Positions 35,316 to 46,067 are shown, counted from the stretch's first letter. The stretch is 50,136 nucleotides of DNA from Paracoccus sigandri (GCF_003709565.1 NZ_QNRC01000030.1:1-50136); one strand, 5' to 3'. The notes: generated from the sequence alone by a model not told the origin. Program-made: numbers and translations.

Positions 35316-35879
35316 ATGCAGGTGCCGGGTTTCGATCACGTCGCGATCGCCGCCCGCAGCCTTGCGGAAGGCGCGCGCTGGCTGCGCGACCGGCTGGGCG
35401 TCGCGCCCGAACCGGGCGGCAGCCACCCGCTGATGGGCACGCATAACATGCTGCTGTCGCTGGGGCCGGGCGAATATCTGGAGCTGATCGCCATCGACCC
35501 CGAAGCTCCGGCCCCTGCCCGTCCCCGCTGGTTCGGGCTGGACAGATTCGACGGCCCGCCCCGCCTGGCGGGCTGGGTGGCGCGGGCCGATCCGCTGGTG
35601 CCGCCCCCCGGCACGACCCTGGCCGAGGCTAGCCGCGGCGCCCTGCGCTGGCGCATCACCCTGCCCGACGGCGGCCAGATGCCGCAGGACGACGCCCGGC
35701 CGATGCTGATCGACTGGGGCACGGGGGCGCATCCCTCGGACAGCCTGCCCGATCACGGGCTGCGGCTGGCGCGCCTGACCCTGCCGCTGGACCCGCTGCC
35801 GCTGGCCGATCCCCGGCTGCGCCATGGCGACCGTTTCGGCGTCACGCTCTCCACCCCCTCGGGCGAGGTGGCGCTGTGA
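35316..35879 (+). CDS. Glyoxalase-like (VOC) domain protein
   Basis: 187 residues starting 5 bp after trpA. The N-terminal beta-alpha-beta module FDHVAIAARSLAEGARWL, the GTHNMLLSLG strand and LELIAID match the glyoxalase-like domain (Glyoxalase_3 group). The metal-ligand pattern is partial (His8; Glu57 in YLELIA), so enzymatic function is uncertain. It overlaps the next gene by 4 bp (GTGA), so translation is coupled. Confidence 0.8.
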   Translation: MQVPGFDHVAIAARSLAEGARWLRDRLGVAPEPGGSHPLMGTHNMLLSLGPGEYLELIAIDPEAPAPARPRWFGLDRFDGPPRLAGWVARADPLVPPPGTTLAEASRGALRWRITLPDGGQMPQDDARPMLIDWGTGAHPSDSLPDHGLRLARLTLPLDPLPLADPRLRHGDRFGVTLSTPSGEVAL

Positions 35880-36376
35880 TCCGCCTGCGCGACGCCCGGC
35901 CCCAGGACGCACCCGGCATCGGGGCGATCTGGAACCCGATCGTGCGCGACACCGCCATCACCTTCTGGCCGACCGAGCGCAGCGATGCCGAGATCGCCGC
36001 CCAGATCGCCGAGCGCCAGGCGCAGGGCCACGCCTTCCTGGTGGCCGAGGCCGAGGACGGCGGGCTTGCCGGTTTCGCGACCTATGGCCAGTTCCGCGGC
36101 GGCGCCGGCTATGCCCGCAGCATGGAACACACGATCCATGTCGCCCCCGGCCTGCGCGGCAGCGGGTTGGGGCGGATGCTGCTGCAGGCGGTCGAGGATC
36201 ACGCCCGCGCCGCCGGCCACCGGCTGATGATCGGGGCCATCACCGCCTCGAACGAGGGTTCGATCGCCTTCCACGCGCGGATGGGTTACGCCGAATGGGG
36301 GCGGATCCCGGCGGCCGGCTGGAAGTTCGGGCAGTTTCACGACCTGGTGCTGATGGGCAAGGACCTGGCGCCATGA
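35876..36376 (+). CDS. GNAT-family N-acetyltransferase (phosphinothricin/methionine-sulfone acetyltransferase-like)
   Basis: 166 residues with a GTG start overlapping the previous stop. The acetyl-CoA loop is visible (HVAPGLRGSGLGRMLLQAVE), and IWNPIVRDTAITFWPTERSD at the start plus FHARMGYAEWGRIPAAGWKF at the end match the MnaT/PAT group. It acetylates an amino group of a small amino-acid-like molecule. The following gene overlaps by 4 bp (ATGA). Confidence 0.9.
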   Translation: MIRLRDARPQDAPGIGAIWNPIVRDTAITFWPTERSDAEIAAQIAERQAQGHAFLVAEAEDGGLAGFATYGQFRGGAGYARSMEHTIHVAPGLRGSGLGRMLLQAVEDHARAAGHRLMIGAITASNEGSIAFHARMGYAEWGRIPAAGWKFGQFHDLVLMGKDLAP

Positions 36377-37254
36377 CGCCGGCGGCGGTCCTGTCGATGA
36401 TGCGGCTGCTTGGCCATTCGGCAATCTTCTGGGGCGCGGCCAGCACGGCGGCACTGGTGGCGGCGGGGGCGCTTGGCGCAAGGCCCCACCCCTATCGCCC
36501 CGCCGCGAAGCCGGATAGTCTGGGGGGCATGGACCAGAAAGTGACCCGCCCCTGCTGCCCCGAACTGCCGAAGCCCCGCAGCTTCTGGCAGCGGATCGCC
36601 GACCGGCTGGCCGCCTTCCTGGGCAGCGCGCGCGCCGTCACCCCGCCGGAACGCTCGGTCGCCTTCACCATCGCGGTGATCGCGCTGGGGGCGAAGCTGG
36701 CCAAGGCCGACGGCGCCGTCGCCCGCTCCGAGGTCGCCGCCTTCCGCCGCGTCTTCATCATCCCGCGCGCCGAGGAAAAGAACGCCGCCCGCGTCTTCGA
36801 CCTGGCGCGGCAGGACGTGGCGGGCTTCGACGCCTGGGCGCGGCGCATCGCCGCCATGTTCCCGGCGGGCGACCCGGTCCTGACCGACGTGCTGGAGGGG
36901 CTGTGCATCATCGCCGTCGCCGATGGCGACATGCACGAGGCCGAGATCGCCTTCATCGACGAGGTCGGGCGGATCTTCGGCATCCCGCCCGCCCGCATCG
37001 CCGCGATCCGCGCGCGCCACGATCCGAAGGCGGGCTGCCCGCCCTGCGACGTGCTGGGCGTCTCGCTCAACACGCCCCTGCCCGAGGCCCGCCGCCGCTG
37101 GCGCGAGCTGATCCGCGAGGCCCATCCCGACCGCGCCATCGCCCGCGGCCTGCCGCCCGAGGCCGTCCGGCTGGCCGAGGCCCGCACCCGCCGCCTGAAC
37201 GAGGCATGGGAGAAGTTCCGCGCCCTCCATGCCGGCGCCGCGCAGAACGCCTGA
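36373..37254 (+). CDS. TerB plus DnaJ domain protein (DjlA-like co-chaperone)
   Basis: 293 residues from ATG 36373, which has AAGGA 9 bases upstream and overlaps the previous stop. Residues about 10-35 are a hydrophobic segment, as in DjlA. A TerB-like helical domain (about 95-205: ALGAKLAKADGAVARSEVAA and EGLCIIAVADGDMHEAEIAF) is followed by a C-terminal J domain (about 225-285) with the invariant HPD (REAHPDR). It would recruit DnaK near the membrane. A second ATG at 36529 (MDQKVTRPCC) would give 241 residues without the hydrophobic part, closer to many relatives; the start is therefore uncertain. Confidence 0.82.
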   Translation: MTPAAVLSMMRLLGHSAIFWGAASTAALVAAGALGARPHPYRPAAKPDSLGGMDQKVTRPCCPELPKPRSFWQRIADRLAAFLGSARAVTPPERSVAFTIAVIALGAKLAKADGAVARSEVAAFRRVFIIPRAEEKNAARVFDLARQDVAGFDAWARRIAAMFPAGDPVLTDVLEGLCIIAVADGDMHEAEIAFIDEVGRIFGIPPARIAAIRARHDPKAGCPPCDVLGVSLNTPLPEARRRWRELIREAHPDRAIARGLPPEAVRLAEARTRRLNEAWEKFRALHAGAAQNA

Positions 37255-37300
37255 TCCCGCGGGACTTGCGCGCCCGCTCTCCAGCGCCCATCTTGCGGGG

Positions 37301-37756
37301 ATGACATCGCGCGCGCCCCTTCCCGCCCTGGCCGTCGCCGCGCTTCTGGCGCTGACGCCGCTGCCGGGCACCGCACAGGACCTGCCCTCCGAGGACGAGG
37401 ACGGGCTGTCGCTGATCGAGCGCGGCATCGGCCTGCTGATGGAAAATGTCCTGCGCGAGATCGGCCCGGAGCTGGGCCGGATCGGCGAGGACATGTCCGG
37501 CGTGCTGTCGCGCCTTGGCCCGGCGCTGGACGATCTGTCGGTGCTGGTCGACGACATCGGCAACTATCAGACGCCCGAGCGGCTGGAAAGCGGCGACATC
37601 ATCATCCGCCGCAAGGCGGGCGCCCCACCCCCGCCGCCCATCGGCGACAACCTGCGCGACCTGGCCCGGCCGCATCCGGAGGATGACGGCGCCGTGCCGC
37701 CCCCGCCGCTGGAGCTTTCGCCCCTGGACCCCTCGCAGCCGGAAATCTCGCTCTAG
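37301..37756 (+). CDS. Small secreted protein of unknown function
   Basis: 151 residues. A Sec signal peptide (about 1-25, ALAVAALLALTPLPGTAQ) is followed by a short amphipathic region (LSLIERGIGLLMENVLREIG) and a conserved-looking GDIIIRRK; the tail is Pro-rich. Homologues in the Rhodobacterales are, as far as I recall, small hypothetical proteins sometimes mislabelled AAA ATPase; there is no P-loop here. It follows the TerB-DnaJ gene by 46 bp. No function can be assigned. Confidence 0.75.
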   Translation: MTSRAPLPALAVAALLALTPLPGTAQDLPSEDEDGLSLIERGIGLLMENVLREIGPELGRIGEDMSGVLSRLGPALDDLSVLVDDIGNYQTPERLESGDIIIRRKAGAPPPPPIGDNLRDLARPHPEDDGAVPPPPLELSPLDPSQPEISL

Positions 37757-38005
37757 GCCCGTTCACGCGACCCGACAGGGCTAATGCCGCCAGGGAATGT
37801 CGATCGCCATCGGCAAGGGGCCGTTTCCATATCGCGGCAGTCTTCCGGCGCCCTCCGCGCCGGCATGGCGTCAGCTGGGACATGCCGGCCCCTTTGCGCC
37901 GATGCGACAAGACGGCGTGAAACATCACTGGCGGGCGGGCGGCTCTGCCACTATCCTGCGCCGGTCACGAAGGAGGGGCCTCTGCGCGGATCCGTCAGCC
38001 AGCCG

Positions 38006-38437
38006 ATGCGATGCGCCGCAGCGCCTTGGGGCGCCCTGCGGCGCATGATGCTGCACGCATTGCTGGTGCTGGCGCTGGTCCTGTCGGGAACGGTGCCGCA
38101 GGGCATGATGCGCAGCCCCGACCCCGAGGCGACCGGCTTCGTTCTCTGCACCGCCCACGGCCCGCAGGAAATCCAGGTCGCCGCCGCCGAATTGTTTGCC
38201 GAATCGTTTGCCGAATCACCCGGCCAGACCCCCGCCGGGCACCTGCCCGAGGCCGATCACAAGCCCGCCCCCTGCCTTCCCGTCACGCTGTCCTTCGCCG
38301 CGGTCCAGTCCTGGCAGGAGGCGCTGAGCCGCCCGGCCGAATTCGCCGCCTTCCGGCCCGAGATCACCCAGCCGCGCGCGACGCCGCTCGCGCCCCCGCC
38401 GGCCCATCGGCCGCGCGCGCCCCCGGCCCTGGCCTGA
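38006..38437 (+). CDS. Small membrane/secreted protein of the copper cluster, DUF2946-like
   Basis: 143 residues from ATG 38006 (alternative start 38045). A hydrophobic segment (MMLHALLVLALVLSGTVP) is followed by a FVLCTAHGP motif, the Cys/His signature I associate with DUF2946 proteins, and a later Cys in APCLPVTLSF. The C terminus is Pro/Ala-rich. Its position just before YcnI and CopCD genes supports a link to copper. An AGGAGGGG at 37971 is too far from either start to be the ribosome site. Family assignment is moderate. Confidence 0.65.
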   Translation: MRCAAAPWGALRRMMLHALLVLALVLSGTVPQGMMRSPDPEATGFVLCTAHGPQEIQVAAAELFAESFAESPGQTPAGHLPEADHKPAPCLPVTLSFAAVQSWQEALSRPAEFAAFRPEITQPRATPLAPPPAHRPRAPPALA

Positions 38438-38564
38438 CCCCGCGCGGCAGGGCCTCGCCCGCCGCTTTTTCCGCAAGACTTCCACACCGGCCGCCCCTGG
38501 CGTGTCGCCGTTCCCGCCGGCCAGGATGCCGGCCGGGACCATTCCGACAATCGAAAGACAGATC

Positions 38565-39086
38565 ATGATGAAACAGACCATTGCCGCCTTGACCATCCTC
38601 TCGCTTGGCGCCCCCGCCGCGCTGGCCCATGTCACGCTGGAGCAGCAGGAGGCCGCCCCGAACAGCACCTACAAGGCGGTGCTGCGGGTCGGTCACGGCT
38701 GCGGGGGCGAGGCGACGCAGAAGTTGCGCGTCCGCATCCCCGAGGGCGTGATCGCCGTGCGGCCCATGCCCAAGGCGGGCTGGGAGCTGGAGCTGGTCAC
38801 CGGCGCCTACGCGCAAAGCTATGACCATTACGGCACGCCGGTCTCGGAGGGCGTGCAGGAGATCGTCTGGACCGGCGAGCTGCCCGACGCCCATTACGAC
38901 GAATTCACCTTCCGCGCCCGGCTGACCGACGCATTTGCCGAGGGCCAGATGCTGTGGTTCCCGGTCGTGCAGGAATGCGCCACCGCCGCCGAGCGCTGGA
39001 TCGAGATCCCCGCCGAGGGGCAAAGCGCGGACGACCTGCAAAAACCCGCCGCGGGCCTGCGGATCACCGCGCCGAAAGGCGACTGA
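38565..39086 (+). CDS. YcnI-family (DUF1775) periplasmic copper-binding protein
   Basis: 173 residues. A signal peptide (ending PAALA) is expected to be cut before His22, so the mature protein starts HVTLEQQEAAPNSTYKAVLR. The N-terminal His is the copper ligand in YcnI proteins, which bind Cu(II) in a mono-histidine brace. Further family marks are GHGCGGEATQKLRVRIPEGV and AGWELELV with the conserved Trp. It probably acts as a copper chaperone with the CopCD importer encoded next. The start is ATG 38565 or 38568. Confidence 0.93.
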   Translation: MMKQTIAALTILSLGAPAALAHVTLEQQEAAPNSTYKAVLRVGHGCGGEATQKLRVRIPEGVIAVRPMPKAGWELELVTGAYAQSYDHYGTPVSEGVQEIVWTGELPDAHYDEFTFRARLTDAFAEGQMLWFPVVQECATAAERWIEIPAEGQSADDLQKPAAGLRITAPKGD

Positions 39087-39092
39087 GACGGC

Positions 39093-39119
39093 GGGGGGGG
39101 GGGGCGGCACGCCGCCCCC
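39093..39119 (+). repeat. Run of 12 G followed by a perfect hairpin between ycnI and copCD
   Basis: Twelve consecutive G (39093-39104), the last five of which belong to a 9-bp perfect stem (GGGGGCGGC, loop AC, GCCGCCCCC, 39100-39119). It lies 7 bp after the ycnI stop and 36 bp before copCD. The hairpin may limit read-through; the G-run is a slippage-prone tract. Confidence 0.75.
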
Positions 39120-39154
39120 TTCCACCGGCCCGGAACATAAGATCGGGGGATCCG

Positions 39155-40705
39155 ATGCGCCTTGTGTCGTTGCATGTCTGCCTTGCCAGCCTGCTGATCT
39201 GGCTGGCCCTTTTCCAGGGCGCCCATGCCCATGCCGATTTCCGCGGCAGCGACCCGGCCTCCGAGGTGCTGCTGGAGGACCTGCCCGAAACCGTCAGCCT
39301 GGATTTCAGCGAGCCGGTCGGCGCGCTGTCGATGACCTGGCTGCTGCCCGATGGCCAGCGGCACCAGGCCGAGGCCCGGAGCATCCCGCAGGGGCTGGCG
39401 GTCAGCCCGCCCCCGGATGGCGGCCGGGGCAGCTATGCGCTGGCCTGGCGCGTCAGTTCGACGGACGGGCATCCGATCTCGGGCGCGCTGGTCTTCTCGG
39501 TCGGCCATCCCTCGACCCCGGCCGGGCTGCCGGGGGCGGACGATCCGGCCGGCGCGGTCCTGTCGATCCTGACCCGGACCCTGGCCATGGCGGCGATGAT
39601 CGTGGCGGTGGGCGGGGCGGCCTATGCGGTGCTGGTCGCGCCGCCGTCCCCGCTTGCCCGGCGCGCGGCGCGGATCGCGGCGCTGGCGGCGGTGCCGCTG
39701 TCGCTGCTGGCGCTGGGGGCTTACGGCCTGGACCTGCTGGCGGCGCGCCCCGCCGCGCTGGCCCAGGCCCAGACCTGGCAGGCCGCGCTTGGCGCCCCGC
39801 GCGGATGGAGCCTGCTGCTCGCCGCCGCGGCCGCGCTGGTCGCGCTGCGGGGCCAGGTCGCGGCGATGCTGGCGGCGATGGCGCTGGGGGCCGCCAGCAT
39901 GGCGGTGTCGGGCCATGCCGCCACGGGGGGCCAGCCGCTGCTGGGACAGGCGATCATGGCGATCCACGCGGCGGCGCTGGTCTTCTGGTTGGGCGGGTTG
40001 GTGGCGCTGCTGGCGCAGGGCCGGGACAGGCTTCAGGCGCTGCGCCGGTTTTCGGCGCTGGCCCTGCCCGCCGTCGTCCTGCTGGTCGCGACCGGCCTTT
40101 CGCTGGTGCTGCTGCGCGGGGCCGACTGGCAGGCGCTGGTCGCCTCGGGCTGGGGGCGGCTGCTGGCGGCGAAGCTGGCGCTGGTGGCCGCGATGCTGGG
40201 ACTGGCGCTGCTGAACCGCCATGTGCTGACCCCGGCGCTGGCACGGGGCGACATCCGCGCCGACCGGCGCCTGCGCCGCAGCGTCAGTGCCGAGATCGCG
40301 CTTGGCGCGGGCGTGCTGCTGCTGGCCATGTGCTTCCGGCTGACCCCGCCGCCGGGCATGGCGCCCGAGGCCTCGCATTCCCTGCAGGCGCGGCTGGAGG
40401 GCGCAGGCGCGGTGGCGGAGCTGCGCATCGACGGCGCGCTGCCGGGGCAGGTCGCGGCACATCTGCACCTGAGCGATGCGCAGGGCGCGGCGCTGGCGGC
40501 GCAGGAATTGCGGCTGGACTTCACCGACCCCGCCGCCGGGATCGGCCCCATCGCTGCGACGGCCCACCCGGCCGATGACGGCCACTGGCACATCGCCGCC
40601 GTGACCCTGCCCACGGCCGGTCCCTGGGCCGTCGAGGCGCTGATCCTGGTCGACGACTTCACGCAGCTGAAGGCCAGCGGGCTGCTGGGCGGCCACGGTC
40701 ACTGA
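39155..40705 (+). CDS. copCD: CopC-CopD fusion: periplasmic copper-binding domain joined to copper-import membrane domain
   Basis: 516 residues. The signal peptide is followed by a CopC beta-sandwich (about 26-120). Cleavage after ALFQGAHA would place His26 at the mature N terminus, and the Asp-X-His of SSTDGHPISG supplies the other Cu(II) ligands. Residues about 130-400 form eight or so membrane helices of CopD, and a periplasmic C-terminal beta domain (FixH/YtkA-like, about 410-515, ending QLKASGLLGGHGH) closes the protein. CopCD systems bring copper into the cell or to cuproenzyme assembly. It has a GGGGGA ribosome site. A bidirectional hairpin follows. Confidence 0.9.
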   Translation: MRLVSLHVCLASLLIWLALFQGAHAHADFRGSDPASEVLLEDLPETVSLDFSEPVGALSMTWLLPDGQRHQAEARSIPQGLAVSPPPDGGRGSYALAWRVSSTDGHPISGALVFSVGHPSTPAGLPGADDPAGAVLSILTRTLAMAAMIVAVGGAAYAVLVAPPSPLARRAARIAALAAVPLSLLALGAYGLDLLAARPAALAQAQTWQAALGAPRGWSLLLAAAAALVALRGQVAAMLAAMALGAASMAVSGHAATGGQPLLGQAIMAIHAAALVFWLGGLVALLAQGRDRLQALRRFSALALPAVVLLVATGLSLVLLRGADWQALVASGWGRLLAAKLALVAAMLGLALLNRHVLTPALARGDIRADRRLRRSVSAEIALGAGVLLLAMCFRLTPPPGMAPEASHSLQARLEGAGAVAELRIDGALPGQVAAHLHLSDAQGAALAAQELRLDFTDPAAGIGPIAATAHPADDGHWHIAAVTLPTAGPWAVEALILVDDFTQLKASGLLGGHGH

Positions 40706-40717
40706 CCGCCCCGTCAA

Positions 40718-40742
40718 GGCCCCGCCGAAAGCAGGCGGGGCC
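40718..40742. terminator. Bidirectional terminator hairpin between copCD and the OFA transporter gene
   Basis: A perfect 9-bp stem GGCCCCGCC/GGCGGGGCC with a 7-base loop, 12 bp after the copCD stop and 7 bp from the end of the convergent transporter gene. Confidence 0.75.
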
Positions 40743-40749
40743 GCCCTGG

Positions 40750-42402
40750 TCAAAACAGCGCGGCGGTCTTGACCAGCGTGAACCACACGCCCCAAAGCGC
40801 CGGGATGCCGACCGCGATCCAGGCCAGCAGCGCCGGCAGGTCCAGCCGCCCCCGGTCGATGCCGAAGGAACCGTGCCTCACCTGCGCCTCGGCATTCTCG
40901 GACCGGGCCTGGATGGCGGCCAGTTCCTCGGGCTTCATGAACCATTTGGGGTCCAGCGGCCGGACCAGCGCATTGGCGATCAGCCCGACCACCAGCAGCC
41001 CGCAGAGGACATAGATGGTGAAGCTGTAGGCCTCGGCGCCCTGATAGCCCTGGTCGATCCGGTACTGGCGGATATAGTTGACCACCACCGGGCCCAGGAT
41101 CCCCGCCGTCGCCCATGCCGTCAGCAGCCGGCCATGGATCGCGCCCACGAATTGCGTGCCGAAGATATCCGCCAGATAGGCCGGAACGGTCGAGAAACCG
41201 CCGCCATACATCGACAGGATCACGCAGAAGGCGGCCACGAACAAAAGCTGGTTGCCCATGTTCGCGAAGCTGGGCGCCGAGGCATAGAGGACGATGCCCA
41301 GGACGAAGAAGACGTAATAGGTCGTCTTGCGGCCGATCCGGTCCGACATCGAGGCCCAGAAGAACCGCCCGGCGATGTTGAACAGCGACAGCAGGCTGGT
41401 GAAGCCCGCCGCGATCCCGGCGATCTGCAGCTTCTGCTGGGCGCTCAGCTGGGCAAAGCTCAGTTCCGGCAGGCCGATCAGGTGGCCTGCAAAGATCTCT
41501 TGCAGCAGCGGCGATGCCGCGCCGATGATGCCGATCCCGGCCGAGACGTTCATGCACAGCACGATCCAGATCAGCCAGAATTGCGGCGTCTTGTGGGCGT
41601 CGCGCAGATGGACGTGGTGTTGGGTGATCATCGCGCTCTTGCCGGCGGCGGGCGGGGTCCAGCCCTCGGGGCGCCAGCCGGCAGGCGGGATGCGATAGCC
41701 GAAGGCGCCGGCCATCATGAAGACCAGATAGATCGCGGCCATGGTCAGGAAGGTCTGCCACACGCCGACCGAGACATCGCTGCGATAGAACTCCATCAGC
41801 TTCTGCGCCAGCGGCGAGCCGACCATCGCCCCGCCGCCGAAGCCCATGATCGCCATGCCGGTCGCCATGCCGCGCCGGTCGGGAAACCACTTGATCAGCG
41901 TCGAGACCGGCGAGATGTAGCCCAGCCCCAGGCCGATGCCGCCGATCACCCCCGCGCCCAGCCACATCAGCCACAGCTGATGGGTCATCACGCCGACCGA
42001 GGCGATGGCGATGCCGCCGCACCAGCAGCAGGCCGAGACGAACCCCGCCTTGCGCGGGCCCACGCGCTCCAGCCAGCCGCCCCAGATCGCCGCCGAACAG
42101 CCCAGCAGCACGAAGAACAGCGTATAGATCCAGCCCAGATCGGCCATGCGCCAGTTGCATTCGGTGGTGAATAGCGCGGTCAGCAGGCTCATGTCGCGGC
42201 AGGCGGCGGTGGTCTCGCCCGGCAGCATGTTGGTCAGGGGCAGCCAGAAGACCGAAAACCCGTAGGCCATGCCGATGCACAGATGGATCGCCAGCGCGGC
42301 GGGCGGCACCAGCCAGCGGTTGAAGCCCGGCTTCGCGATGATCCTTTCGCGGTCCAGGATCCCGGCGCCGCGGCCGGGAAAGCCCTCGGTGATTGCAGTC
42401 AT
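40750..42402 (-). CDS. OFA-family MFS transporter (oxalate/formate antiporter-like)
   Basis: 550 residues with about 12 membrane helices. OFA marks include the first helix AIHLCIGMAYGFSVFWLPLT, then LGLGYISPVSTLIKWFPDRR, GMATGMAIMGFGGGAMVG, and ASMSDRIGRKTTY after helix 8. A 70-residue loop between helices 2 and 3 (MLPGETTAACRDMSLLTALF and onward) has two Cys. The family exchanges or takes up small carboxylates (oxalate, formate, pyruvate, lactate). The start is fixed by GGGAGGAAG before ATG. Upstream on the same strand are a sensor kinase and a sigma-54 activator, and a sigma-54-type promoter sits 110 bp before the gene, so induced expression is expected. Confidence 0.9.
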   Translation of the reverse strand: MTAITEGFPGRGAGILDRERIIAKPGFNRWLVPPAALAIHLCIGMAYGFSVFWLPLTNMLPGETTAACRDMSLLTALFTTECNWRMADLGWIYTLFFVLLGCSAAIWGGWLERVGPRKAGFVSACCWCGGIAIASVGVMTHQLWLMWLGAGVIGGIGLGLGYISPVSTLIKWFPDRRGMATGMAIMGFGGGAMVGSPLAQKLMEFYRSDVSVGVWQTFLTMAAIYLVFMMAGAFGYRIPPAGWRPEGWTPPAAGKSAMITQHHVHLRDAHKTPQFWLIWIVLCMNVSAGIGIIGAASPLLQEIFAGHLIGLPELSFAQLSAQQKLQIAGIAAGFTSLLSLFNIAGRFFWASMSDRIGRKTTYYVFFVLGIVLYASAPSFANMGNQLLFVAAFCVILSMYGGGFSTVPAYLADIFGTQFVGAIHGRLLTAWATAGILGPVVVNYIRQYRIDQGYQGAEAYSFTIYVLCGLLVVGLIANALVRPLDPKWFMKPEELAAIQARSENAEAQVRHGSFGIDRGRLDLPALLAWIAVGIPALWGVWFTLVKTAALF

Positions 42403-42512
42403 GTCTTCCTCCCTTGCCCCTTGGGGGCGCGTTGACAGGGAGTCTTCCGGTGGCTGAATGGCCCGCACCCTCGCCGCGCGGGCCGGAGAAGCTCCCTTGC
42501 CCCCATATGCAG

Positions 42513-42527
42513 GCGCAGATCGTGCCA
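42513..42527 (-). promoter_or_regulatory. Sigma-54 (-24/-12) promoter candidate for the OFA transporter gene
   Basis: On the minus strand TGGCACG-ATCT-GCGC: a perfect -24 box (TGGCACG) and the invariant GC at exactly GG-N10-GC spacing; the -12 box is weak (GCGC instead of TTGC). It ends 110 bp upstream of the start, in the only large gap of the unit, downstream of genes for a GAFTGA activator and its kinase. Confidence 0.55.
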
Positions 42528-42638
42528 GATTCCGGAGCGCGTCTTTTCAAGGGGTTGGGCGCCGATCCGTCGAAAGGACGGGACAGATTGTCCGGGACGG
42601 GCGGACAGAGTGACCGCAAGGCGCGCGGGAAAGGCGGC

Positions 42639-44589
<1,951 letters not shown>

Positions 44590-44597
<8 letters not shown>

Positions 44598-45963
44598 TCC
44601 AGTCCGCAAGCCGCCGGTCGATGGTCTTGCGCGAGATCGCCAGCCGCGCCGCCGCCGCCTCGCGGTCGCCGCCGCAAGCTTCCAGCGCCGCCATGATCGC
44701 GCGCCGCTCCATCTCGGCCAGGGTCTCGGGGGCGGCGGCGGGCGTGGCCGAGATCTCGGGCGGGAAACGGCCGAGGATCAGCGCCCGCTCGATGCTGTTG
44801 CGCAACTCGCGCACGTTGCCGGGCCAGTGATAGGCAGCGAAACCGGCCCTGATCTCGGGCGTGATCGGCACTGGCGGCATCCCCAGCTGCTGCGCCAGCT
44901 TGGCCATGAACAGGTCCGCCAGCTCGTGGATGTCGCCGCCGCGTTCGGCCAGGGGCGGCATATGGATCGCCAGCACGTTGATGCGATAGAGCAGGTCCGC
45001 GCGGAAACGCCCCTCGGCCACGGCGCGGTCCAGGTCGGCATTGGTGGCGAAGATCAGCCGCACGTCGACCGGCACCTCGCGTTCCGATCCCAGGGGCCGG
45101 ACGCGGCGGTCCTCGATCACCCGCAGCAGCTTGGCCTGCACGGCCGGGGGCAGCTCGCCGATCTCGTCCAGAAACAGCGTGCCGCCGCGGGCGTGCTGGA
45201 ACAGCCCCTCGCGGCTTTGCTGGGCGCCGGTGAAGGCGCCCTTCAGGTGGCCGAACAGCTCGGTCTCGACCATGTCGGCGGGGATGGCGGCGCAATTGAC
45301 CGGCACGAAGGGCTTTTCCGCCCGCGGCGACAGCGCATGGATCGAGCGCGCGGCGACCTCCTTGCCGGTGCCGGACTGGCCGGTCAGCAGCACCGAGGAT
45401 GGCAGCGGCGCCACCCGCGCCAGCGTGTCGCGGATCTGGCGGATGGCGGGCGATTCCCCGATCAGCCGGTCGCGCAGCAGGATATGCTCGGAACTGGCCG
45501 ACAGCTCGTGGCGCAGCACGTGGTTCTCGCGTTCCAGCCGCAACCGCTCCAGGCAGCGCGCCAGCGCGTTCAGGATCTGGTTCGAACGGAACGGCTTCAG
45601 CACGAAATCCGACGCCCCCGCCTGCAACGCCTGGATGGCGGTTTCCAGGTCGGCATAGGCGGTCATCAGGATCGTCGCCGGAAAGAAGCCCGAGGCGCGC
45701 TCGGCCGCCAGCCATTCGACGCCGCGCCGCCCCTCCATGACATTGTCGAGGATCACCACGTCGAAATGCCCCGCCCCCAGCGCGGCCTGGGCCTCGTCGA
45801 TATTGGCGGCGGCGGTGACGGACCTGCAGCGGCTGCCCAGGGTGCGCTGCAGGAAATGGCGCATCCCCGGCTCGTCATCGACGATCAGCACCGACGCCTG
45901 CGCCAGCGCGGGGCCGAAATCGCCGGCCGGAGCCTGTTCCAGAGCCTTGGCAGCGGTGGTCAT
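44590..45963 (-). CDS. NtrC-type sigma-54-dependent response regulator
   Basis: 457 residues. Receiver domain: VLIVDDEPGMRHFLQRTLGS, phosphoacceptor Asp73 in VVILDNVM, and Lys in FVLKPF. The AAA+ domain has Walker A GQSGTGKE (195-202), the sigma-54-contacting GAFTGA loop (242-247), Walker B GGTLFLDEIGELP, and the arginine-finger region FRADLLYRINVL. A Fis-type helix-turn-helix ends the protein (AISRKTIDRRL). It activates open-complex formation at sigma-54 promoters. ATG 45963 is preceded by GAGGGAACAGG; a longer frame upstream runs into the promoter region. The kinase follows with an 8-bp overlap, and the sigma-54 gene lies divergent 104 bp away. Confidence 0.95.
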
Positions 45964-46067
45964 CCTGTTCCCTCGCGATGCGGGGCCTTGCGCCGCACTC
46001 CCCGCGCATAAACTTGCATCCCGCGCGGCATTCGGCAAGGCTTGGCCTCTGATCGCGAGAAGGGGCC

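Noticed and set aside
36373..36528. A separate small membrane protein before the TerB-DnaJ gene
   Set aside because: Same frame without stop as the TerB-DnaJ gene, with a better ribosome site; treated as its N terminus, though the later ATG stays possible.
37757..38005. Riboswitch or leader RNA before the copper cluster
   Set aside because: An AGGAGGGG is present 28 bases before the first start, but no conserved riboswitch core or convincing fold could be recognised.
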